64,000 nucleotides of DNA from Artemisia argyi (lineage: Eukaryota > Streptophyta > Magnoliopsida > Asterales > Asteraceae): assembly GCA_030686995.1 (NCBI GenBank), contig CM060708.1, forward strand, positions 103,112,523-103,176,522, read 5' to 3'. Below are positions 47,234 to 58,200 of this stretch, piece by piece. A model generated the notes under the pieces. It was not told where the DNA came from and did no database searches. It worked only from the letters and a program-made list of their open reading frames with translations. Both the position numbers and the translations under genes were made by a program. The number at the start of each line of letters is the position of its first letter. Position 1 is the stretch's first letter.

Positions 47234-47601
47234 ATAAACACAAAAGCTTGCTTTATATGCGGGTTAACCTAACGGTTATATGTTAAATCAAGTATTCACG
47301 TGTTCAAAGTAAAATGTTCAAGTTTATGGTTAAGTATTAACCTGAAAAATGTGAGTTGTCATATATCTCTTCGATCTTTTCTTCATCATTCTTATACCAA
47401 ATTCTCACAGGCGGAATCCACATGAGTTTAAGAACCAACCTTATAATTTACTAAGCTAAAGATTTTATAATGTATACTAACTATACACCGGTCACATCAT
47501 ATGCCTAATCTTATTCTAATTTATTAAACAAGTATGGATGATTCAATCATTTTCAGTATTCACTATATATATAGACACATACATTGTTTGGAGAAACTTC
47601 T
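47234..47601. other. Spacer between element L and the atpE fragment
   Basis: AT-rich, no gene. It contains the second copy of the 60-bp sequence seen at 23686-23745 (here about 47394-47450). Confidence 0.4.
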
Positions 47602-47822
47602 TCTACTCGTGCCCTAGGCCGTCGGAGAGCTAGATTTGCCTCAATTTTTGTCTCTTACCTTCGGCTTTTCTCAAAGCAGCTTCTGCTATTTCAAGAGTTT
47701 GCTGAGCTTCTTGTCGATCAATGTCACAACTTTTCTCTACGTCATTTACTAAAATAGCGATCTCATTATCATCTATTTTAGCAAAATCGCCCACTAACAA
47801 TTTTCTTTTGAACGCCAATTTT
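47602..47822 (-). pseudogene. atpE: Chloroplast atpE fragment in nuclear DNA (NUPT)
   Basis: The - strand frame at 47818-47630 reads [20 protein letters not shown] followed by [17 protein letters not shown] and RKAEGKRQ. This matches the C-terminal half of the CF1 epsilon subunit of plastid ATP synthase. After a one-base frame change the rest, [16 protein letters not shown], completes the normal C-terminus to about 47602. The N-terminal ~60 residues are absent. Several substitutions (for example Cys and Arg in SCDIDRQ) and the frameshift show it is an old, non-functional plastid-to-nucleus transfer. In the plastid atpE overlaps atpB; no atpB sequence is seen here. Confidence 0.85.
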
Positions 47823-47972
47823 TACTACAATAGGAGACTCTAGCAAGGAGCTAGATAGAGTTACTTAAACAAAACAACATTTCTAGGGTTGCTAAACCAC
47901 TCAATCCAACTAAACATATCATTTTATTTATTTATTTTTTATTTTTATTTTATTTTTATTTATTTTTTATTT

Positions 47973-47975
<3 letters not shown>

Positions 47976-48037
<62 letters not shown>
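47976..48037. repeat. (TA)n microsatellite
   Basis: About 30 TA units preceded by a T/A-rich low-complexity stretch from 47918. Confidence 0.95.
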
Positions 48038-48334
<297 letters not shown>

Positions 48335-48749
48335 TTTGGGTTAAAATAAAAAGTGGCTTATAATAAAAAGTGTAGGAAGCCACCAGGTGCTACCATGTGT
48401 CCCAATTAGCCCATCACTGATTTTAATACCTGTAAGGGTATTTTCGTCATTATGCATAGTACCCAATATAAACCCTTTTTTCTATCTCATTCCATTCTTT
48501 CTGTTGTCATACCTTTCGTTCTTCTATCTCATGCCCTCTGAACTACTCCCGTCAATGATTTTTACATTCTTTTTTCTCGACGTTCATCGCCATCTTCGCC
48601 ATCGTTGATCGCCATCGTTGCCATCTTTCATCACCACTTTCCCTAATTAACTCTAATGAATATCGATAACCACCAGTTATCATTATATAATAACTAACCC
48701 TAATTGATCGATTTGATTTCGTAACCCTAACTCAGCATGAATTTTGAAG

Positions 48750-48813
48750 ATGTTTACAGAATCATCAAACTCTAATGAGTGCGGTTCATCCAATTCATTC
48801 ATAGCTAATGATA
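48750..48813 (+). pseudogene. Putative first exon of the FAR1-like gene
   Basis: ATG followed by a short Ser/Asn-rich peptide (MFTESSNSNECGSS) runs open to a GTAAGA donor at 48814. Its assignment to the same gene as the SWIM exon rests on strand, spacing and the preceding TATA/leader only. Confidence 0.4.
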
Positions 48814-49039
48814 GTAAGAATTTAATTCAACTTTATTTGTTTTGTTTATATTGATGATTTCATTTTTATATGATTTTATATATCTGATTTCGTTCTGTAT
48901 GATTTGATATCAATTTTATATGTTTATGTAGTTTTAGGTTTCTTTCTAGATCTAGAACAAAATGAAAAAAAAAAGATAAAAAATGTGTTTAGGAAAGTTG
49001 CATACAAGGTGTTTGATACAATGTCTCAATAAGACTTTA

Positions 49040-52000
49040 TAACTGTGATGCACTAAATTTACATGGTGATGCACTAGTTTTACATTATGATGCATCAATT
49101 GTTAATTTTATACTGTGATGCAGCTGTTCTAAAGTGTTGATGCAGTAGGTGTTTATTTATAGCAAATACAAATCTAAATGCTTATTTTATGAATAGAACA
49201 TGTTTGTGTGTTTAATTGTATGTATGATAAAGTTCTAAAACTTTGATGTAATAGGTGTTTTTTGTTTTTGTATTTAGCTGTCTTTGATATGTTTTTTTAG
49301 ATATGCTTCATTGTTATATTTTTGTTTTTGTTTCTTTATTGATGCATTTGGTTCAAAACATTGATGCAGTAGGTGTATAATGTTCCATTAGGTTACGCCT
49401 AGTTTAGTTTAGTCTGTCCTATAGTGTTTCCTTAAGCTTTGTTGTAATGTGCTTGATAAACATAGTGATGCAGTTGATTTAAATTATTTATGCAGTAGTT
49501 GTAAGGTTTCCTTAAAGTTTGTTCTGATGTGCTTTTTGATATAACATAGTTATGAAGTTGATTTCAAAAATTGAGGCATTGGTTTTATAAGGTTTCATTA
49601 GGTTAAGCATAATTTATTTTTGTATATGCCATGGTTTTTCTTTTATTATTTGTTCTAGTGTGCTTTGATATAGCATAGTGATGCATTGAATTTATAACAT
49701 TGATGTTGTAGATATCCAGATGTTTAAATATAATAGTGATGCATTGAATTTATAACATTGACGCTGTAGATATCTAGATGTTTAAATATAATAGTGATGC
49801 ATTGATATTATAACATTGATGCAGTAGATATCCAGATGTTTAAACATATAATTTACTTGCTTTCCTTTATTTTTGTTGTGATTCAATTTTGATATATCAA
49901 TATGATTTAATAATGACTAAAATTATATGTGTTAAACATACATATGTCCAAATTGTTCGTGTCAAGGAGCATGTTGGTTTCTACATTTGTGATGATAATG
50001 GAAATATGACCTGGTATTCAGATACTGATATTGGTCTTATATAATTCATCACTGTTTTTTGGTTTAAGTTAGTGCATCCATGGTAATAATATGTAGTGCA
50101 TCATCGTGTTAACGGTATTAGATTTAGTGCAACATAGTTATAACATGCATTGCATCATGGTCTTAATATATTAGCTTTAGTGCAATAGAGTAGTGAATTG
50201 TAATACATCATAGCTTAATTTATTAGATTTAGTGCAACACAATATTGAAGTGTATTGCATCATGGTTTTAATGTATTAGTTTTAGTGCAACACAGTAGTG
50301 AAATGTACTGCATCATTGTTTTCTTAGTATGTTGAATATTTTTGTTTTAAATATTTTGCAGGTTGATTTATGTAAATCTGAAATGGAAGTTGAATGTAGT
50401 TGTATGCACTACGATGCATATGGTCTTCTTTGCTGGCACATCTTTTATGTATTTAGAATGAACAATATTAAAGAGTTTCCTTGGAAATACTTGAACAAAT
50501 GGTGGTTAAAGAATGCCAAAACTTTCCAATATGCACTTACCAGAATTATTAGAGGATCGGGTTCGAGCTTGCAAAGTTAGGTTTTTGATTTGTATGAGAT
50601 TTTTGAATCAACAGTTGATCGTTTGGTTCACGACATGGACAAGTTAAAGATATACAAAGTGCAAATGAAGGAGCTATTAACTAAAGCTGAAACTGAGATT
50701 CCATCGGTACCAAAGATGAATTCGAAAGATGTTTTAAGGTCACGCTTGGTGTCAAGGAGTCAAAGAAAATTAAAATAAGAAGTGGTATTCTTCATCAAAG
50801 TGTAACTAAAGGAAGTGGTATTCATTAAAGTTGGAAGTTAAGAGTTGAAATAGAAAAAGAAAGTAATAAGAGGAGGACATGTAGTGAATGTGGAGCAAAA
50901 GAAGGTCATAATTCCAGGACAGTAGAATATACATAGTGATATAGTAGATAATACATAGTTATGCAATAGAATATACATAGTGATGAAATATTATGTAACA
51001 TTATGATTCAGTAATACTATCTGAGTATGGCATTTTTTGTTTAGTGTATTGTGGTGCAGTATAATATACATAGTGATGTAGTAGATTATACATTATGATA
51101 TAGTAGAATATGCATTGTGATGCAGTATTATGTAACATTATAATGCAGTAATACTATCTCAGTATAGCATTTTTTTGTGTATTCTGATGCAGTATAATAT
51201 ACATAATGATGTAGTAGACAATACATTGTGATGGGAGTATAACAACACATTAATGCACTAAAGTATTATTGTGACAGCAGTATGATACATCACTGTGATG
51301 CAGTAGAACATACATAGTGATGCATTAATATGTAACATTATGATGCAGTAAAACATTATTGTGATGCACTAGCATTTTAAACAAACAGTGATCATTAAGA
51401 AGCAAAGTACTTGATATCAAACAAACAGTAATACAAGAGTATTAGAAAATATTTTAAAATTCAAAAAGACTTAAAACTAAAGATGTTCAGTTATCCTCGC
51501 ACAATAATCATTCGGTGAATAGTTAAGCATCAGTGGTCTTGACTACGGTTTCATTAAATCTTTTCAACAAATCTTCATCCACTCTAACATCATTATCTGT
51601 TAAAATTTAAAACTTTTTGGTTTCTTCTTCATGTATGCTTCTGATTCTTTCAATAACATTGCCTTTTCCTCATTACAGCTCATAAGTATGATCTTTGCCA
51701 AGTACTTGACGCGCATCAACTTCAATTATGCTTTATGACCAGATCCTTCTTTTTTCAACTCCTCCAACAAAATACCTTGACCCACATATGTTTCCATACA
51801 CCTCATTACAAATACTCCACAGTCGACAGAATTGTAGGTTGTCCTCTCGGGTGCAATTTTCTTTCCGGGTAGTCAACAAATGATTTAATTACTGCATCAC
51901 AACGTTAATTTCATCGTCATATGTTGAAATTAAACAACTACTGCATCTTAGATCAAATTCAAGTGCATCACAATATCAAGCAAGCATATAGACACATTTT

Positions 52001-52520
52001 TCTGAATAACCAAACCTACGCCTAGCCTAATTCACCGACATATGTTGAAACTAAACGATTACTACTTCTCAGATCAATTTCAAGTGCATCACAACAACAA
52101 TTATAACACAATGATGTCATAACAACAAATTGTATTTACTCCATTTACGCTTACTACAACCATTGCATAATCACAATATCTTACAATTAAATCATCAAGA
52201 TCATTATCAATGTTGTTGATGATGTCAATTTCCACACCCTTTAGATTAAAGCAGATGAGGTAGTAATAATGTGATGTTGTAGTCATTTTTATCAAAGGAA
52301 AGAAAATCTGTAGAGATTTTATGCGTGTCAACGTCTTTTAAAATTCATATTAAAATACACTACTGCATCACTTTATAACCTTTACTGCATCACACATAAA
52401 CATTTTTCAACGCTTAAAAAACAAATGCGCCTAACCTAATATGGTATTAAATTACTCATACAGGACACTACTGCATCACTTTATAACATTTACTGCTTCA
52501 GACACACACATAAACACTTT
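49040..52520. repeat. Dispersed TGATGCAGTA/TACTGCATCA motif field
   Basis: More than thirty variants of TGATGCA(G/C/T)TA are scattered at irregular spacing of roughly 20-150 bp. They are mostly in the + orientation at 49040-49830 and 50930-51370, mixed at 50080-50320, and in the reverse orientation (ACTGCATCAC) at 51890-52520. They lie in the introns and flanks of the FAR1-like remnant. Confidence 0.7.
50362..50778 (+). pseudogene. FAR1-related/MULE transposase C-terminal exon with SWIM zinc finger
   Basis: A good acceptor (TTTTGCAG) precedes VDLCKSEMEVECSCMHYDAY followed by GLLCWHIFYVFRMNNIKEFP. The SWIM pattern CxCx(n)CxH is visible as CSC...CWH, as in FAR1-related proteins and Mutator-type transposases. 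A TAG at 50578-50580 interrupts the frame, which then continues (FDLYEIFESTVDRLVHDMDK) to 50778. A CCHC-like CSECGAKEGHNSRT is encoded in another frame near 50880-50930. The FAR1 DNA-binding and transposase-core exons are missing, so this is an internally deleted remnant. Confidence 0.75.
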
Positions 52521-52622
52521 TCAGCGCTTAAAAAACAAACGCGCCTAAATCATGCCAATGAGCATCAACATACATCCTACTACATTACACTTCATTTTCT
52601 AGTACATCACAAGCACAATCAG

Positions 52623-52966
52623 TGTTAGGTCGCCATATTGATTTCACACAAACAAGAATGAGGTAGATATAAGGATGGGATGAATATTTGAATAAGAGAA
52701 TGATAAGAGCAAGAGTTTCCTTATGATATCAAATAAACAACCAAGTTTTACAATAGCCTAAGACTCCTATTTATAGGTGATGAGCTAGGGCAACACTCCT
52801 AGTCCTCCCTACTTAGATTTCGTGTGGGCTATAAAGCCCATGGACTCAATAGCTTAAGCCTTGTAAACTTATAACATAACATAAATGAAAGTAACTAGTA
52901 ACTTAAGCAACCTATTATTACAAATGACCGAGACTTGATAAAATGGTAAAAACTATGATCCCAACA
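52623..52966 (-). repeat. Element E 3' LTR
   Basis: In element sense it starts TGTTGGGATCATAG and ends GGCGACCTAACA. A TATA box (CCTATAAATAGG) lies at the complement of 52768-52775. The preceding 5 bp on the left are ATCAG (52618-52622); the partner duplication was not found. The first 140 bp resemble the LTR at 63366. Confidence 0.75.
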
Positions 52967-52980
52967 ATCTCCCCCTAAGG
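52967..52980 (-). other. Element E polypurine tract
   Basis: The - strand reads CCTTAGGGGGAGAT directly before the LTR. Confidence 0.85.
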
Positions 52981-55268
52981 GTCGGTCATCACGGTTGCTT
53001 GACGTCTTTGACTTTTCTTCATCTTTGACTTTCATAGCTTGAGACGTCTTTCAATAATAATGAGATAAGAATCATTCATCGTTCTTTGTGCTTTGTTCAT
53101 TGTTGTTGTGAAAGTGATCATGTTATGAAGTTGTCTGCCTTTCGTCACTTCTGCGTCTGTGGTGGTAGTCCGCTATTCCAACATGCTCATACATCTTTGA
53201 ATTCTGACTTATACATGCACGTAGTCCCTTTCTTTCACATAAGATCTTTAGTCTTTATACTTTGTAGATTCATCTTTTTGGCGTAGAATCTTTCTTTGAA
53301 CTTTGTGTTGCTTTGATCTTTGAGGGAGCTTTTGATGACTTCAAGATGTATATATGAGCATGTGGAATCCGTCGCCATGGAGATGATGTGACCCTGCATG
53401 TAAACAGTTAGCAGTAAAACATCCGATACTTACAGATAAGGAATTAGAGATCGTCAACAGCATAGTGTGAAGACTCCTTCTAACCCTTATCAAGGCCGTT
53501 CCCATGTCAGATACTTCTGAAGAAGCTTACGAGACCTACTAGGTAGCTCAATGACTGGGTGAGTCGCTGGGGATCACTCCACGACTGTAGACCGCAAAGA
53601 AACCACCGCAAACACTAAGCGTAACCCGCAAGGAGTTACCGAAGTGACCTGCTGTCAGGGCTGTTTGATGTTGACCCTGGCAGGATTTCCGTTCAATCAT
53701 TGAGAAATACTTATGTAAATTCTCTCATAAACGTTCTCTGCAGATTGCTAAAATCTACGAAGGACTCGATAATTTACAGCTGGTGTCCATTGATGTAGAA
53801 CACCAGTTGTAGAAATACTAAGTGTTCCTAAGAGATCTTTGATGTATCTCATGGCTCTAGACTCGAAAAGTGCACAGTTAGGTTTCCTATGTGGAGACTA
53901 GGGAGGGGTCTCCTGCTTCAATATCAACCATCTCTAAGAGATAAGTCGATAGATTACATCGGTTCCCCGTGAGAATGAAACAAGCTCTTTTAAGAGAACT
54001 TGAGTGGTTAGAAGGTTTAGTGCAGTGCGTCACTGGGTCCATGACGGCTTTATCTTCAATACCGGTGTCGCCTTAGCAACAACCAGTAGCATATGAATTG
54101 AACCCGGTGTCTGCCCTAAAGTTGAACATATGGAGGGCTATTTCTTTTCACCCTTTACTTTACTTTTCTTTTTAATTCTTCAACTCCTTCTTTCCCTTTC
54201 ATTCTTTTCTCCTTTTATCGTATCATACCTAAGGACTTCTAATTCTGACTATTGGTGATGTCCTTGGGTAGATCCCTCCGGCTCTGGCGGATCATATGAC
54301 TGAATTTCCTATCTTAATCACCTTATAACTCCATGATTATCCGACAATAGCCAAGAAACCTTTGATTGAAAATCTCTCAAAGTGTTTGTGATTATCAAAC
54401 ATTTTGTTTAACACTTTGAGAGTTTTTGTGTTTCCTTTTTAAGGGTTCCCCCTTCACATGTGCTCATAAGTGTTTAAATAAATTCGCACATGTGGGAGGA
54501 GCAAGCACTTTTGAATTGATCCACTTTCAGTGAACCTGACCGATTCGAGACACGCTTACATCACTAGTTAGACTAGCTTGAAGTTATTACCTGGCCTGGT
54601 CAAATCCACATAAAGTTTCTCGAAACGGTACATTTCTACTAAGACAAATCCTTTTCGAGACACGCTTACGTGGCTAGTTAAAGAGTTCCATTGTCAGCTT
54701 TTAGGTGACAACTAGCTCTAGTAACTAACTTGATGTTATTACCCGTCGAGGATAAGTCTTTTCGAGATTACTAACTTTTATGTTTCGTCAATTCTTGGGT
54801 GAATCTGAGTCTAGCTCGCATAAGATTTGACTTTAAAGCAACCTTGAACTTACATATTTTAATCACTTTCAGTTTTCTCCCCCTCAAAAATAGCATATGA
54901 GATGTTGTTTTTGATAAACTTTTGATTAAAATATGCTTTTTGAGTCTTATAGGGAGATATCAACAAGAACTTGTGGTTTTCAAACGATGAAATTTTTCAA
55001 GTGCTCCCCCTCAACAAGTGAATACTCATTGAGGTGAAATACTTGTCTTTTGAGCAGAGTTATGAAAATCAGAAAATGTTTGATTAACTCTACTCAAAAG
55101 TAAGAAGCCTTCGCTCCTTATATTATGATTGAGGCACTGATGCGTACCTCAGGGTCCTTTCTTTACAAGAACGGGTTGTACACTGTTATGTGTGTACAAG
55201 CCATCATGAAAATTATTCAATCAAATGAAACAATTGATATTGAAAAGTGAATAACCAAATGTACCAAG
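52981..55268 (-). other. Element E non-coding 3' domain
   Basis: No open frame of note; the frame at 55411-55217 overlaps the large ORF and is a shadow. PPT-like CTCCCCCTCA motifs (+) lie at 54877-54886 and 55004-55014. The central part (53838-54160) is the conserved folded block shared with element C. A repeated ACACGCTTAC motif follows TTCGAGAC near 54545-54670. Confidence 0.75.
53838..54160 (-). ncRNA. Conserved multi-hairpin block in the element E transcript
   Basis: Aligns with 12117-12440 of element C. Inverted repeats are at 53893-53913 (GGAGAC/GTCTCC), 53930-53942 (ATCTC/GAGAT), 53982-54001 (AAGCTCT/AGAACTT), 54028-54046 (CGTCAC/ATGACG) and 54067-54080 (GTCGC/GCAAC). The apparent C-A mismatches on the + strand become U-G pairs in the - sense transcript. 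One pair of the last stem changes A-T to G-C relative to element C. An RNA role is inferred. Confidence 0.55.
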
Positions 55269-58200
55269 TTAAACTTCGTCAGGAAGTGGAGCATCAAAGT
55301 CAGTGAACTTAGGTTCTGGTCTTTCGAAGTTTCTGACAGGAAACGATGGTCTGGCACCGATATAGCTTTCCAGTCGTCTGATCTGTTCCCGTCGAAATAA
55401 CCTTCCTTCAATTTTTAAGACAAAGTTACGAACTTGTCTTCTTGAGCTGGATTTCCATCTAGGTTGTTTCCCCTTCGCTATCTTACGGCGATCATCATTC
55501 AACCTTTTGACAAGTCCATCACGAACGGATTTGAGTGTAACATCACAGAATTTGTGTACCTCATCGAACCTCATGAAGCTTTGTAGCTTTTTGCTGTTGA
55601 TGTAGGTGAAACCAAAAGGTTCTTGGTTGAGAGTAAACTGTGACGTTTGATAGATTCCATCAAATGTGAATTGCGGCTTTGTCAAATTGATCTTCTGTTG
55701 GTAAATTTTCACTCCAAGCTGAAGATCTTCCACTCTTTCTTGAACTATCAATCGTCGGATGTAAAGTAGTGATGCCATGAAGTTGTATTGTACTTCTCTA
55801 TCGAATCCACGCATTCTTCCTTGAACCTTTTCGAGATACATGTCTTCGATGTCATTGAGATTAAGGTCTGGAAAGTCTGCTTCGGAGAACTTGTACTTCT
55901 TTTCATCTTGTCGTTTAACAAAAATTTCACGCATGAATATGTAGTTAAACCGTTGCGACTCTTGAATCTCCAAGATAGCGATGATCTTAGATTTCTGCTT
56001 CACATTTTCCAATGATTTCTCTCCTAATCTGCTGGTATAACCGAGACGACGACGTTCTGGCCAGTGTTGAATTCCGTGTAGAGCATCTCTGTCGTAAGCT
56101 ACGATGGAGTTGCTAAAAATACGAGTGGTCTCTTCAATGGCAGGAATTTCGTATCTTGCGGCTGGTACTGAGATTGTGAGTGAGGAAGCATATTTCTTCT
56201 TGGATGTTTCCTGGGTGAGCTGGATGTTACGAAGATCTTTGTTGAAGAAGAAGCTGTAAGGTATCTTGGGTTTATCTGGAAATCCTTTCAAAGGTAATGG
56301 TTTGGTCCAGTCAGTGAAGTAAGGTTTTTCATGATTTTTGGAACTGAGGTCGATATTCACTTCAGGATTTAGCCAGTCAAAGTCGGCAGACATTGCACTA
56401 GCTATATTCTGCATATGATATTCGTATTCCACTTTGTTACCGGATCTGGACTTGAGGAATTCTTGTGCATCCCTATTGATTCTTTTGAGCTCCATCTTTG
56501 TAAGTTTGTTGATCTGAAGATCCTTCATTATGACTTGGGTGAACTGTAGAGTGTTACCAGGAAGGGGTTCTTCTTCTTCGAGAGGAGGTTGAGCTTGAAC
56601 CATTTCTGTCAGCCAATCATTCTGAGTAGTTTCATCATTGTCGAGCCATGAATGACGTCTTTTCTTCTTTGATTTCTTGGACTTAGATGTTGCATCTTTG
56701 TCTTTAGCCTTGGATGGTGACGATGGTCCAGCATGAGAATCGGGAATAGGTGTAGCACGATAATCGGTGTCAGGTTGACCCTGGTAGTCATCAGTAGGTT
56801 CCATGAAAGTTTCTTCTTCTTCAGTTTGACCTTGACCGGTAGCTGAGGGGTGTTGTTGATTTCCAGGAGGAGTGGAGTCCTTTTGTGGTTGTAGAGAAGA
56901 TGAGGGACCGGTTCCAGACTTAGGTTTCTTGCCTTTTGAGTTTGGGTCAGGGTCGTCATCTTTTCTTGACCTTTTCAGGGTTCCAGCTGCATCTTTGCAT
57001 GACTCTTTGGAAATGTAAGCCGCCATAGCCTCATAAAGTGCTTTTTCTTCAGCAGTCTGTGTGATTTTAGAGGCAACATTGTCGAAGAGTTTGGCAAGCA
57101 TTTCATTGAAGGATAATTCAGGGACGGTTGGAGCAATGGTAGAAGCTTTTGCAGTGTGAAGCGTGAATGGTGTAGTTGACAACATTTTTCTAGTGACACT
57201 TCTGATTCTGTGATCCAAGTTGTCCTTGATTGGTTCAAGAAGGTTTGCTACTTCAGGAGAGACTATCTCAACAAGATTTTCAGTGAGAAAATCTTGTGTG
57301 ACCGTCTTAATAAATCCTGTGTAATCAGAGTTCAAGAACTTATCGATCAGCTGCTTTGACTCCTGAAAGTCTTCAACTTGTTTGGCAAGACCGGTAACCA
57401 TGTTGGTAAGTTTGTTGACTTGCTCCTGAAGATCAACTGGTTGTTTCGGTTCATTGATTGAATGCTGTTTTGATGCGGTTTCAGAAGGTGTGGGAGATGA
57501 ATGCTCAGGTGATGATTCGGACGATGACTTTTTGTGAGAATTTGAAGAAGAAGCAGGAGGAGTCGGATCCTTTGGTGGAGAGTCTTGAGGAGTTGGAGGT
57601 TTTGCTGAGGAAGTATGCTGAGAAGATGACTTAAGAAATATGTTGGTGTCGAACGCGTTCTTCTCTTCATTTTCTTTTCTACGACGTTCCTCTGCTTCCT
57701 CTACTTCTCGTGCAAGAAACTCTGGAGTAATGAGGTATTCATGTTCCTGATCCGTAGCTATGTTCTCTTGTCCGCCAACATTCTCCTCTACATTAGCAGT
57801 CTCTGTCATATTGACATCTCTTGTTTTGTCTGTATCTTTAACGATGTCATCAGGCTGTGGAGCTGATTCTAACGTAGTGGACACAACGGGAGGAATCATG
57901 CTGCTTGTAGCTCCTTCATGTTCTGACTGATTGATAGGTGGTGGTGTTGAAGGTTGAGACATGAGTCGGCTTTCGAGAGTTGCTTTCCTTTGTTCCTTTC
58001 GAAGTCGCTTTTCGTCAGCTCGAGTGTCGACAACTATACTTTTCAGTTTGCGTTTATTGACCAAAGGTTCAACGATTGGTTCGTCTTCATCATCATCATT
58101 AGGCTCATTAATAGTGATCCCTTTTCTTTTCCTTGTTTCTGCTTCATAAGTTTCTAGACTTTGTTGTATGGCGATCTCTGTTGCAGGGAATCCTTCATCA

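Noticed and set aside
49040..52520. CRISPR-like array from the recurring TGATGCAGTA motif
   Set aside because: Motif too short, irregularly spaced, in both orientations, in a plant genome; not a CRISPR.
56609..57670. Long - strand frames at 56609-56959, 56975-57238 and 57347-57670
   Set aside because: Alternate-frame shadows within the 1380-residue ORF; biased composition follows from the main frame.
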